Source of the DNA: a candidate division TM6 bacterium RIFCSPHIGHO2_12_FULL_36_22
Lineage (GTDB): Bacteria > Babelota > Babeliae > Babelales > UBA12409
Direction of reading: 5' to 3'
Length of the DNA stretch: 64,000 nucleotides
Assembly (NCBI GenBank): GCA_001771315.1
Contig: METK01000015.1
Location: 1-64,000, forward strand
The notes under the pieces are model-generated. The model was not told the origin of the DNA. It searched no databases and saw nothing but the letters and a program-made list of their open reading frames with translations. This document shows positions 17,629 through 26,984 of this stretch, one piece after another; the first letter of the stretch is position 1; the number at the start of each line of letters is the position of its first letter. Both the position numbers and the translations under genes were made by a program.

Positions 17629-18504
17629 ATGTTTAAAAAATTATTACTTATCACACTTTTGTGCACAATATCAACTCGACCAGCACAATATAATATACAA
17701 ATACCTCTAGATCTCAAAATTATGTCGAATGCGGCAGCTGGAACAGTCACTGGCGCACTATTGCTGATTGCTGGAAATAAATTATATCAAAAATACTATG
17801 CTTCTACCCATAAACTACAAAAGAAACCGCAAATTGGCATATTTGAAATCGGCGATCTTTCAAGCGGTGCCACTAAATACATGGCTCAAATAGAAAAAGC
17901 AACATATGACGATAATATTGCTGGTATTCTTATAAAAATCAATTCTGGTGGTGGCCATGCTGGAACATCCGAAGTTTTATTTCGTGAACTCAAATTAATA
18001 CAACAAAAAAAACCTATCGTTATATTTATAGAAAACGTCTGCTGCTCTGGCGGATATCTGATTGCCTCTGTGGGCAAGATAGTAGCGCCTTACATGGCCG
18101 AAATTGGAAGCATCGGAGTTCTGTGTACCATAGAAAAAATAAAGGAACCTAAAAGCAAAAATAAAGAGGATTTAACTGTCGATTTTGTTTTTGCTGGCGC
18201 TGATAAAGTTTTTAGAAATCCTTATGCTCCCGATGCATCTCCCGAACAACGCCAAAAAATGCAATTCCAAGTTGATCGAGATTATGAATTTTTCTGCTCA
18301 ACCATTGCACAAGAACGCGGTCTTTCGCTCAATGAAAAAAACAAGTGGGCTGACGCACAAACTTTTGTTGCACCTGATGCTCTTGAGATAGGTCTCATTG
18401 ACAAAATCGGTGGCTTCAATGACGCAAAACTCCTTGTACAACAACTTGTCCGTGAAGCAAAAGGTGATACACAATTGTCAATAGAATTTGTTGAACTAAA
18501 ATAA
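17629..18504 (+). CDS. SppA-like S49 peptidase, single domain
   Basis: A 291-residue protein: signal peptide, a second hydrophobic span (about 33-50), then one S49 domain with the canonical SGGY nucleophile (S140) and Lys193 (GADK), 53 residues apart as in Bacillus SppA. It should be the fully active member of the pair, working at the periplasmic face of the inner membrane. It follows its tandem paralogue after 62 bases and may share its transcript. The stop directly abuts the stop of the convergent mutY-like gene. Confidence 0.87.
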   Translation: MFKKLLLITLLCTISTRPAQYNIQIPLDLKIMSNAAAGTVTGALLLIAGNKLYQKYYASTHKLQKKPQIGIFEIGDLSSGATKYMAQIEKATYDDNIAGILIKINSGGGHAGTSEVLFRELKLIQQKKPIVIFIENVCCSGGYLIASVGKIVAPYMAEIGSIGVLCTIEKIKEPKSKNKEDLTVDFVFAGADKVFRNPYAPDASPEQRQKMQFQVDRDYEFFCSTIAQERGLSLNEKNKWADAQTFVAPDALEIGLIDKIGGFNDAKLLVQQLVREAKGDTQLSIEFVELK

Positions 18505-19329
18505 CTAATTAACCAATTGTATACTTCTATTAGTGAAGCAAACTAGTTTTTCATTCAACAGTTGAGTAAGGGCTGTATTTATTTGTTGTTCTTGACGATT
18601 AATCATGGTTGGTAATTCATCTATAGCCACAATTTTTTGTTCAAGAAGAATCTCGAGAATCTTACCACGTACCTGCCGAGTCGATCCTTCAAATTTAGAT
18701 TGAACGGTGTAATGTGCACTCTTTTTATTTGGATTGCCCTGCTGTTTAATGTATACACCATAATCCATCAATGCGTAATACCAATCTCGTGGCGATAGCT
18801 TTGTTGCTTTTAATGCTTGTTGAATCAATGGCAACAATTCTTTATCTTTAATATCTGCACGTTGCGCAAAACAATGTTTAATAAAAACTGCTCTAATGTT
18901 AGTTTCAATAAATATATACGGTTTATTGAAAGCAAATGTTGGCACAGCATGACTTGTATAAGCACCAATCCCTGGAAGTTGTTTTAAGATTTCAGGATCT
19001 TTAGGAAGTTTTCCATTATATTGTTCTACAACTTGCTTGGCACAATTATGTAACGCTAAAGCACGACGGTTGTATCCAAGCCCTTTCCACAAAGCTAGAA
19101 CTTCCGTAAATGAAGCAACAGCAAGAGTTTCAAACGTTGGAAAAGCATCAAGAAAAGTTAGATACTTTGGTTCAACACGATACGTTTGTGTTTGCTGCAA
19201 CATTACTTCAGAAACAAGAATTCTATATGGATCCGTTGTTTGTCTCCATGGAAAATCACGCTTGTTAGCACTATAATATTGCTCAACCTTGTCACACAAT
19301 TGTTTGATATTGTTAAACTCTTCCGACAC
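18505..19329 (-). CDS. mutY: MutY-like adenine DNA glycosylase without Fe-S cluster
   Basis: A 274-residue HhH-GPD glycosylase that should remove A mispaired with 8-oxoG. The N-part has FPWRQTTDPYRILVSEVMLQQTQ with catalytic Glu41, followed by the helix-hairpin-helix LPGIGAYTSHAV. At the catalytic Asp position (D138 in E. coli) the sequence reads IETNIRAV, so Asp is replaced by Glu142. The four cysteines of the C-terminal 4Fe-4S loop are all missing (no Cys at 190-212), and so is the C-terminal Nudix-like domain that reads 8-oxoG. It may be a related glycosylase of altered specificity. It overlaps the M16 gene by 17 bases. Confidence 0.82.
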   Translation of the reverse strand: MSEEFNNIKQLCDKVEQYYSANKRDFPWRQTTDPYRILVSEVMLQQTQTYRVEPKYLTFLDAFPTFETLAVASFTEVLALWKGLGYNRRALALHNCAKQVVEQYNGKLPKDPEILKQLPGIGAYTSHAVPTFAFNKPYIFIETNIRAVFIKHCFAQRADIKDKELLPLIQQALKATKLSPRDWYYALMDYGVYIKQQGNPNKKSAHYTVQSKFEGSTRQVRGKILEILLEQKIVAIDELPTMINRQEQQINTALTQLLNEKLVCFTNRSIQLVN

Positions 19330-21943
19330 GGACCTTTACCATTTGGTTTGTATTTAATACTTTGATTGCCGCTTCTCGTACTTCATCTGCCTCAATAGCC
19401 ATTAATTGTTCTGCACGATAATCAAAATAGTTCTTTGGCAAATTGTATTGCTTTAAGAATAAAAATGCTTGAGCAATCTGTCTACTTGTTGCAAAATTAT
19501 CAACCAATGAATTAGCAAGTGCATTACGCGCTTGTTCGAATTCTTCATTTTCAATATACAAAGGCGCTTTGTTAATAGTTTCAGCAATTACTTTTTCAGC
19601 TTCAGCAAGCCTATCAAGTGATACAATCGTTTTAATATAGGAGATCCCTGGTTGCTTATCTGCACGCGCAATCAATGAACCAGTTATGGTATAAAATAAT
19701 CCCGTTTGTTCTCGCAATGCAAAAAGGCGTGAGCTCATAGAACCAAGAACACCCCCTGAAAATATTTGTTCAAACAAAAGAAGTTTATCAAAATCTGGAT
19801 GCAACCGCGATACCGATAATCCTGCAAAAGCAAGTACTACTTGATCTCTATTGATAGAATAATTAATCTCTTGCTTACCGATATTGCTTAATTTATTATA
19901 AGCTAGCTCAGTAATCTGTGGCCCCTGCCATTTACCAAGATATTGCTCAACTTGTTTTTGTACATCAACATTAGAAAGGTCCCCAACAATAACCAAGCGA
20001 GCTTGGCTTGGAGTAATTGTCTTTTGATAATAATCAAGCAACATAGCCCGGTCAAACGTTTTGATAGTATCCAATGTTCCAAGAATATTTTTCTGATAAG
20101 GATGTTTTTTATAAATTTCTTTATTAATAAGCAAACCTATAAATTGCGATGGCGAGTCCCAATAATTATTAATGTCAGCAGTAATACGATCGCGTACTTG
20201 AATAATGGATTTTTCATCAAAAACAGATTCTGTAAGAAGTTCGGCAAGAATGTCTAAAGCCCTAGAAAAATCTTCACTCAATAAACTCATGGTAACATAG
20301 CCAGGCGAGGTGCCAATAGTCATACCACGCGATTCAATTTCATAAGCTAGTTGTTCTGCAGAATGTTTTTTAGTACCTTGCACAAGCATTTCACTAACAA
20401 AATTACCTAGCCCTTGTCGGTTTTCAGGATCATAATGATGCTTAGTCTTCATTTCCAAAAACATCTCAATCTTTGGAATATTTGGATTATTATACATCAA
20501 CACTTCAAGACCATTATCTAAAGTAAATTCTTGATAGATTGGGTACTCAAAATGTTTTGGCGGCTTTGGTTGAATCGAATATGCCATTTTTTGTGGCTCA
20601 ACTGGCGTCTGACGAATTTTACCCGAAAGAATTTTTGTGTCCAACTCATCAGAAACTCGTTGCAGCTCTTCCCACTTATCACGTTGCTCATTTTCAATTG
20701 GCAAAATGATACCCGTATTGAGTATAATTGGATTGAAATACTGTTTAAGCATAGATTCAACTTCTTGTCGAATTCGCGCAGGATTCTTTTCAACATAATT
20801 AAATACATAATTTTCATCACCCGTTGCAACAAACATGCGACCAAGTGCATAGGCAACTTTCTGATTGCTTTCCATACTAGATAAATATGTAGATTCTGAT
20901 TTTTTAATAGCACGTCCTAATTCTTCATCAGAAATACCTTTCTCTATAAGGCGTGCAATTTCATCTTGAATCACACCAAAAATTTTTGGTATATCTTCAG
21001 CATTTTTTGGCTGAAAATCAATGAAAAAAATACCTTGATCAAACAAGTCATAAGAAAATGCATCAATATCTGTAATCAAATCAAGCTCATCAACAAGCTT
21101 TTTATAAAGAACTGAACCTCGCCCCGCTCCCAATAACCAACTGATTACATCAAAAATAAAATCTTTCTTTTCACCCGCACCTGGTATAACAAAAGCACCG
21201 GCTCCAAATGGCTGGGAAACATCACGATATAATGTGATAGACTTGGCAGATAAATCCTTGTTGTAGTAAAATTCTTGTCGTTTATAATCAAGAACTGGCT
21301 GAATAGAACCAAACTGTCTCTGCGCTTCTTCAAACACAACCCCAGGTTCAACATCGCCAACAACAATCAATGTTGCATTGTTCGGAATATAATGCTTATT
21401 ATAAAATTTGAGCAAACCTTCACGAGTAATGTTCCATAAATCTTGTTTGTAACCAATAATTGGATTGTGATATGGATGATCCGCAAAAATAGTACCTATC
21501 ATCTCTTCAATCAAAGAAGAAGTATAATTATCCTTATACATCTTCAACTCTTGAATAACAGCTTTAAGCTCAGAATTTAAATGCTCTTCTTTAAATGTAC
21601 AATTAATCATACAGTCAGCAAAAAGTGCGAATGCCTCTTGCCAATGCTGACTTGGCATATCAAAAAGATAACCCGTATAGTCATATGACGTGAACGCATT
21701 GGTCGATCCTGATAGCTTGGAAGTAATAACATTGATATCCGACTCAGAAAGCTTTTCTGTTCCCTTAAATATCATATGCTCCAGCAAATGCGCAAGACCT
21801 CGTTCACCAGTTTGCTCATCCTTAGAACCAACATGATACCACAACTGTGTCGATACCTTAGGCACTTGTCGATTTGGATACACCAAGACCGTAAGCCCGT
21901 TCGATAATACTTTCTTTACTACCTTCGTCTGCGCTCTTTCCAT
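19313..21943 (-). CDS. M16 family zinc peptidase, tandem domains
   Basis: A pitrilysin/insulinase-type peptidase with two M16 halves (about 876 residues from the chosen start). The first half has the inverted zinc motif HLLEH followed by the downstream Glu in the AVIQELKMYKDN segment; the second half lacks the motif, as is common. The frame extends to a TTG at 22075 and would then add a membrane span, but the ATG at 21943 has an AGAGGG ribosome site, so I prefer it. If the longer form is real the enzyme is membrane-anchored; if not, it is cytoplasmic. It degrades peptides held inside a clamshell chamber. It is cotranscribed with the mutY-like gene and divergent from comEC. Confidence 0.88.
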   Translation of the reverse strand: MERAQTKVVKKVLSNGLTVLVYPNRQVPKVSTQLWYHVGSKDEQTGERGLAHLLEHMIFKGTEKLSESDINVITSKLSGSTNAFTSYDYTGYLFDMPSQHWQEAFALFADCMINCTFKEEHLNSELKAVIQELKMYKDNYTSSLIEEMIGTIFADHPYHNPIIGYKQDLWNITREGLLKFYNKHYIPNNATLIVVGDVEPGVVFEEAQRQFGSIQPVLDYKRQEFYYNKDLSAKSITLYRDVSQPFGAGAFVIPGAGEKKDFIFDVISWLLGAGRGSVLYKKLVDELDLITDIDAFSYDLFDQGIFFIDFQPKNAEDIPKIFGVIQDEIARLIEKGISDEELGRAIKKSESTYLSSMESNQKVAYALGRMFVATGDENYVFNYVEKNPARIRQEVESMLKQYFNPIILNTGIILPIENEQRDKWEELQRVSDELDTKILSGKIRQTPVEPQKMAYSIQPKPPKHFEYPIYQEFTLDNGLEVLMYNNPNIPKIEMFLEMKTKHHYDPENRQGLGNFVSEMLVQGTKKHSAEQLAYEIESRGMTIGTSPGYVTMSLLSEDFSRALDILAELLTESVFDEKSIIQVRDRITADINNYWDSPSQFIGLLINKEIYKKHPYQKNILGTLDTIKTFDRAMLLDYYQKTITPSQARLVIVGDLSNVDVQKQVEQYLGKWQGPQITELAYNKLSNIGKQEINYSINRDQVVLAFAGLSVSRLHPDFDKLLLFEQIFSGGVLGSMSSRLFALREQTGLFYTITGSLIARADKQPGISYIKTIVSLDRLAEAEKVIAETINKAPLYIENEEFEQARNALANSLVDNFATSRQIAQAFLFLKQYNLPKNYFDYRAEQLMAIEADEVREAAIKVLNTNQMVKVRVGRV

Positions 21944-22057
21944 ATGCCCTCTCGCTTTTGGCCCCAATAATTGATTTTTTGTTTCTATTATAAAAAAATA
22001 AAACAAATAGAGCAAAGATATTAGAAAAAAGCCCGTTATTACAGTATAATTAGCCCT

Positions 22058-23134
22058 ATGAAGCTCATTACACAAGTCCTATCCCAACTTCCACTTATCC
22101 AATATGTCACCCTTGGCCTAATTGCTGGTATTGTAGCTGGAGCATCCTATCCTGTACCTGCGTTCGTATCAATACTCATACTAAGCGCATGTGGATTATA
22201 TACTGCTTATACAGCTGATAATAGTATTATTGTGATAACAATTCTTTGTTTTTTTTTTGGGACTATGGCCTATCAATACCATGATCAGAGGTATACAAAA
22301 GCCGCTAACAGCCTGACAGGCTTTCAGCCTACCTTAGTGGGAAAAGTATCTACAGTAGAACGTATTAAAAATAAATTTACCTATAGATCAACTATACAAG
22401 TAGCAAATCACTATATCTGGGTTCTGTCCAAAGAAACCCCAGGATTTGAACCTGGCGATCTTGTACAGATAAATAAGCTCTATCTTCATAGTCCTTTAAA
22501 CAAAGAAATGGGACCATGGATGAAAAAAGAAGGCATTATTGCAACCGCTTTTGCTGGAAAAATTAAAACTACAATACTCAAAAATGCGTCTATGTTAGAC
22601 ATTTTGGCTTCTTTAAATAGACAAAAGGAACACATTTTTACTCGTCTTCAACAAAAATTACCTGCTTATGTTGGAAATTTAATGGGTCTTATATTTTTTG
22701 GTAACAAGCAAGATATTGACCCAAGCGAACTTATGGAGCTTCGCACAACATATATGCATTGGGGATTATCCCACTACTTGGCTCGATCTGGTTTACATAT
22801 TGTAATACTATTTACACTGTTTAATGTATTGCTATTGTTTTTCGGACTTCCAATTTTTATTCGCAAGCTTTTACTGTTAGGATTTTGTCTTCTCTATACA
22901 GCTCTAAGTTGGATGAGTATTTCATATATACGGGCCTTACTTCTCATTTTTTTCTATACTATAGCTCAACTAGCCAATATTAAGCTTTCTTTACTTTTTT
23001 TTATTAATCTTACCTGCTGTATAATTTTATTATATAATCCCTATCAGCTCTTTGCTCTGGATTTCCAGTTAAGCTTTGCTCTTACCTATATTCTCATTCT
23101 TATAGGACACCTTAAAGTGCAGGAAGGAAGGTAA
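22058..23134 (+). CDS. comEC: ComEC/Rec2 competence membrane protein, short form
   Basis: A 358-residue polytopic protein with the soluble OB-like part (about 80-190) and the start of the competence domain, including HYLARSGLHIVI (family: HLLAVSGLHVGI) and YNPYQLFALDFQLSFALTY near the end. Normal ComEC proteins continue with more membrane spans and a C-terminal metallo-beta-lactamase domain; here the frame ends after FQLSF plus one span. It may have lost the nuclease part or be decaying. ComEC carries single-stranded DNA through the inner membrane, so pairing with PilQ as a DNA-uptake route is possible. A TATAAT lies only 8 bases before the ATG. Confidence 0.8.
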   Translation: MKLITQVLSQLPLIQYVTLGLIAGIVAGASYPVPAFVSILILSACGLYTAYTADNSIIVITILCFFFGTMAYQYHDQRYTKAANSLTGFQPTLVGKVSTVERIKNKFTYRSTIQVANHYIWVLSKETPGFEPGDLVQINKLYLHSPLNKEMGPWMKKEGIIATAFAGKIKTTILKNASMLDILASLNRQKEHIFTRLQQKLPAYVGNLMGLIFFGNKQDIDPSELMELRTTYMHWGLSHYLARSGLHIVILFTLFNVLLLFFGLPIFIRKLLLLGFCLLYTALSWMSISYIRALLLIFFYTIAQLANIKLSLLFFINLTCCIILLYNPYQLFALDFQLSFALTYILILIGHLKVQEGR

Positions 23135-23144
23135 ATTTTTCTTG

Positions 23145-25190
23145 CTACTTTACTTGAGTCGCTTTCACTAATGCTTCTCTTATGACATGTTCATTTTTCA
23201 AAAGATTATATAAAATAGTCTTAGTATTAGTATTATATTCCTTTTCAGTGCGACTAAATTTCATTGTTGGCAACTCGTCAGCTCTTTCATCACTATATTG
23301 TATACCATTTATAGGGGTTGGATTGCGAGGATCAAAGTGATATAAGGGTACATAAATTATCGTAGCTCCATTACTCCCATTTTTCTTTGTTGTTATGAAG
23401 TATGTAACGGGTATATATTCAAGATTAACACGAGGAATAACTTTGTGACCTGTTTTTTCTATAAAGTCATATAATGCATCAATTTTTTCAACCATAGTAA
23501 GCGATCTAACATTCCCATACTTTTTTTTGGCATATATTTCATAAGTATCTTTGATTTCATCTTCAGTCGATACTATAAGCTCACCTACGTTATAGCCTAA
23601 TGCATTAAGAAGGCCTGTTTCATTTTCTAGTGGATTATCTGAAGCAAATAAACCTCTAAAGTCTGGCGTATTGTTACTATCACCATTATCTACAACAAAA
23701 ATAACATCCGGTAAACGTCGAGCAATTGAAAAATACGGAAGATTATTACCTTTGTAACCATGACGATTACTACCACTATCCATCAGGTTAAGTGAGTCAC
23801 CACCAGAAAAACTAAATACACGAGCTGGTGGAATTTGACCTTTTTCTAGAGCATACGGCACAAATTTTTTGGGTAAAATCTTATTAAAATATGTTCCAAT
23901 TTTTTGGAAAACTGGAACATCCCTGTTGGCAGGCTCTGCACTCCAAATTCCCTGTATAAATCCTAGTGATTGTACCGGTCCAAGGTGTTTTGGCCCAGTA
24001 GATAAATTCGTAAATTTACGACCAAAAGACCAGGTTGAAATGGATAGGTTTTTGAGTGAACTATTAATATTTACCTCAGTAACTGTATCTGGAGTAAATT
24101 CTATATAATTCTTTCCTTTTTCAGTTGAATTAAGTGATTGAAAAATAGGATATGGCACTTTTCCACTCTTTACTGCTAATTGCAAATCACCCAAAGCAAA
24201 TGTTTGTGGATTTTTGTACTTAAATTCATTGATTTTACTCTTCTGTAGAGCGTCTGTAAGCAAATGACTAGCAAGCCATGCCCCATAAAAATCCACCCAA
24301 TCAACAAACTGATTCGATAATAATTTTGCTGCAACAAGCCCTGCTATTGCAAAATGTTGCTTAGGAGAAAAAAGATTTTCGGAAGCTATATTTTTGAGAC
24401 CATCAAGAGACCAAGTCTTAAATGTAGGTTGCATTTCTGTTACAAATTCTTCTGGGGTCAATCCCGAAGCAATCCAGGAACTCAAATACCATGCACCACC
24501 CGAAAGTGCTGAAGCTGCAGTAACAGACTCAAGTAGGTTTAATTTTTGTAGTGCATGCATAAACCCTGCAACTCCAAGTGTTGCTCGAACACCACCACCA
24601 CTACAAACGGCCATAACATTCAAATCCTTAACACTTACACTTACATAGCGAGGATCGCGGTGAATAAATTGCTTGAGAACTTCTTGCGCATTTGTCTTAC
24701 GTATATCTTCTATGAATACTTCATTTGGATTAAAGTCCATCAATCCAAGTGTATCAACAGAAGCCGTTGAGGCTATATAAGGATTATTGAATAAAATTGT
24801 TCCTATAGATGTCATTGTATATTCAATAGGCTGAAGCCTATTCTGTAATCCTGTTATTACAGTATTAATGGGATTAGCAAGTAAGATATTTACCGGCAAA
24901 TTTTTAATAGTAGATATTACATCTTTAGTTTGTTGTTCAACTGTTTCGGTAATAGCAGTTCTTATAGAACTAACCAGCTGAGTATCTTGCAAATTACCTG
25001 GCATGTTAATTTTTTTAGTAAATGTTTCAAATAATGAATTTTTAATTTTTTGTAACACAACCTCTGGAGATGGTGGCACTGGAAGTTTGGGGGGCGCTGG
25101 AATCGATGGTTTTTTCAATTGTTGAAGCGAATAAGTGTTTGATGTGCCCATTAAGCATAGTAAAAAAATAAAATAAGTTATAAATCTCAT
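23145..25190 (-). CDS. Exported cPLA2-like phospholipase (patatin/PLA2-B fold)
   Basis: A 681-residue protein with signal peptide, Pro-rich linker (29-42) and a catalytic domain strikingly like eukaryotic group IV cytosolic phospholipase A2. Visible: the oxyanion loop SGGGVRA (197-203), nucleophile elbow ALSGGAWYLSSW with Ser230 (cPLA2: GLSGSTWYMS, Ser228), Arg202 in the place of Arg200, and the Asp motif MDSGSN...NNLPYFSI with Asp471 (cPLA2: VDSGLTFNLPYPLI, Asp549). The tail (KFSRTEKEYNTNTKTIL...) also follows the cPLA2 end. It should release fatty acids from phospholipids, outside the bacterial cytoplasm. A good AAGGAAA ribosome site precedes the ATG. Probable transfer from a eukaryote, by inference. 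Confidence 0.85.
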   Translation of the reverse strand: MRFITYFIFLLCLMGTSNTYSLQQLKKPSIPAPPKLPVPPSPEVVLQKIKNSLFETFTKKINMPGNLQDTQLVSSIRTAITETVEQQTKDVISTIKNLPVNILLANPINTVITGLQNRLQPIEYTMTSIGTILFNNPYIASTASVDTLGLMDFNPNEVFIEDIRKTNAQEVLKQFIHRDPRYVSVSVKDLNVMAVCSGGGVRATLGVAGFMHALQKLNLLESVTAASALSGGAWYLSSWIASGLTPEEFVTEMQPTFKTWSLDGLKNIASENLFSPKQHFAIAGLVAAKLLSNQFVDWVDFYGAWLASHLLTDALQKSKINEFKYKNPQTFALGDLQLAVKSGKVPYPIFQSLNSTEKGKNYIEFTPDTVTEVNINSSLKNLSISTWSFGRKFTNLSTGPKHLGPVQSLGFIQGIWSAEPANRDVPVFQKIGTYFNKILPKKFVPYALEKGQIPPARVFSFSGGDSLNLMDSGSNRHGYKGNNLPYFSIARRLPDVIFVVDNGDSNNTPDFRGLFASDNPLENETGLLNALGYNVGELIVSTEDEIKDTYEIYAKKKYGNVRSLTMVEKIDALYDFIEKTGHKVIPRVNLEYIPVTYFITTKKNGSNGATIIYVPLYHFDPRNPTPINGIQYSDERADELPTMKFSRTEKEYNTNTKTILYNLLKNEHVIREALVKATQVK

Positions 25191-25541
25191 ATATTTCCTT
25201 TTTTAATACAAAGTTTATGTAGAGCTTCAATTTTTAATACAACCAAAAAATAGAAGATTTCTTATTCTCAGTATATTTTTGATGCTAATACATTAAACAA
25301 GTTTTTTAAACTAAGATTTTAAATTAAAACAAAAAATTGAATTTTTATATTATTGTGTGAGGATTTCAACTCCCACAATGCTACCGTAGCTACCTCCATC
25401 GTTATAGTCATACTTAAACAATTTATAATTATTTACTTATTCAAAACTAACCTCCATTACAATCTCAATGAGGAATTGAAATATTTGCCCAGAATAGAGT
25501 ATACATAAAAGAAAAAGAACATATAAAATAGGGACTATATC
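25191..25541. promoter_or_regulatory. Divergent promoter region with hairpin
   Basis: 351 bases between the divergent lipase and C11 protease genes, very AT-rich. A near-perfect inverted repeat ATTGTGTGAG / CTCCCACAAT with an 8-base loop lies at 25352-25379 (9 of 10 pairs). No T-run follows on either side, so it is more likely an operator or structured leader than a terminator. No other feature seen. Confidence 0.4.
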
Positions 25542-26942
25542 ATGAAGCTGACATTAAGACAGTTGTTGTTTATTTTTCTGTCTGTTAATTTTTCATGTCT
25601 TTCAAACTCTAACTTTCTTGTTTCAGAAGGCGAATTTGAAGGTGTTGAAATTGAACATAGATATACTCCCTGTGAAATACGACGCTCCCCACAAGAAAAA
25701 AAAGCTTGGACTATTATAATCTATATTGCTGGAACTAATGATCTTGAACCATTTGTATGGCCAAATGTAAGACAACTTGCTCGTATTGGTAGCAATGAGT
25801 TTTGTAACATAGTAGTTCAAATAAACGAAAAAAATAAAAATAAACCCACACAGCGATATTTAATTGTTAAAAACAAAGCAATCTTGCTCAACACCGATGA
25901 TGCACAAGCTGGCATTAAGCTCGACAGTGGCGATGAAAAAACACTTATAGACTTCTGCTCATATTGTCTTGATAATTTTCCAAGTGAAAAAACAGCTCTT
26001 ATCTTATGGAACCATGGCAGCGGCTACATAGATCCAGGCATCGCTAAGACACCAAATATAGAAGGTGAATTTTTCTCATTCAATCCAGATAATCTTATGT
26101 TGGAAATTAACAGAAACATAGAATTTCTTGAGACGATCATGCTCAAAGAAAGTCGCGGCATCTGCTTTGATGAAGCTCATAGATCATATCTTACAAATAC
26201 AAAAGTGGCCAAAGCGCTCAATGCAATTACCAGAAAACTCGGTAAACCTATCGATCTATTTGGTCTTGATGCATGCTTAATGGCTATGGCAGAATTTGCA
26301 ATCCTTGTACAACCATACTGTAAAATAATGGTAGCATCACAGGAAGTTGAACTTGGTTGGGGTTGGGCATATCATACAGCATTCGCACGCTTTGCCACTG
26401 AAGCTCTTTCTCCAGAAGAATTTGCCAATGAAATAGTTGAATCATATCGTCTTGCCTACAAAGACATTACACCTGACTACACACTTTCGGCTTGCCACCT
26501 AGAAAAATTTGATCAACTTGATAAAAATATCTCAGACCTTGCTCTCATTTTAATGGAGTGTATTAATAATCAGAAAAAAGATTCCGTAAAAAGTATCATA
26601 CAATTCTGTCGCTCTAGAAAAGAATGTACTCATTTTGAAGAGCCTTCTTATATTGATATCGGTCACTTTTATAGAAATGTTCTTGAGCATTGTAGCAAAA
26701 TGGAAATTCAAAATAATAAAACTTTCCTTCTGCAACAACTAAAAGAAAAGCTCAAAGAAGGAATAAATCTAATGGATGAAGCTGTCTTTGTAAAAGCAAA
26801 TGGTAAAAATCTGGCTAAAGCCACTGGATTATCTATCTACTTTCCACATCAAACAAAATATATTAATACCTCGTATCAAAAATCAATCTTTGCACAAAAT
26901 AGCGAATGGATAAATCTCTTAAAAATGTGTATGAACACTTAA
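25542..26942 (+). CDS. Exported clostripain-family (C11) cysteine protease
   Basis: A 466-residue protein with signal peptide and the C11 fold. The family pattern WTIIIYIAGTNDLE opens the domain (about 56), the catalytic His158 sits in LWNHGSG and the catalytic Cys245 in LDACLMAM, followed by VASQEVELGWGW. C11 enzymes cut after Arg or Lys and are activated by self-cleavage. The export signal and the neighbouring lipase suggest a secreted hydrolase pair acting on host material; this is inference. It is followed by the uracil glycosylase after 42 bases. Confidence 0.88.
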   Translation: MKLTLRQLLFIFLSVNFSCLSNSNFLVSEGEFEGVEIEHRYTPCEIRRSPQEKKAWTIIIYIAGTNDLEPFVWPNVRQLARIGSNEFCNIVVQINEKNKNKPTQRYLIVKNKAILLNTDDAQAGIKLDSGDEKTLIDFCSYCLDNFPSEKTALILWNHGSGYIDPGIAKTPNIEGEFFSFNPDNLMLEINRNIEFLETIMLKESRGICFDEAHRSYLTNTKVAKALNAITRKLGKPIDLFGLDACLMAMAEFAILVQPYCKIMVASQEVELGWGWAYHTAFARFATEALSPEEFANEIVESYRLAYKDITPDYTLSACHLEKFDQLDKNISDLALILMECINNQKKDSVKSIIQFCRSRKECTHFEEPSYIDIGHFYRNVLEHCSKMEIQNNKTFLLQQLKEKLKEGINLMDEAVFVKANGKNLAKATGLSIYFPHQTKYINTSYQKSIFAQNSEWINLLKMCMNT

Positions 26943-26984
26943 AGCATAATTGCATCTCCAGCAAAATAACTTTATTCTATTGGT

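Noticed and set aside
21944-22075. Membrane-span extension of the M16 peptidase from a TTG
   Set aside because: Overlaps the divergent comEC start and AT-rich promoter DNA often reads as hydrophobic; ATG 21943 has AGAGGG. Not fully excluded.
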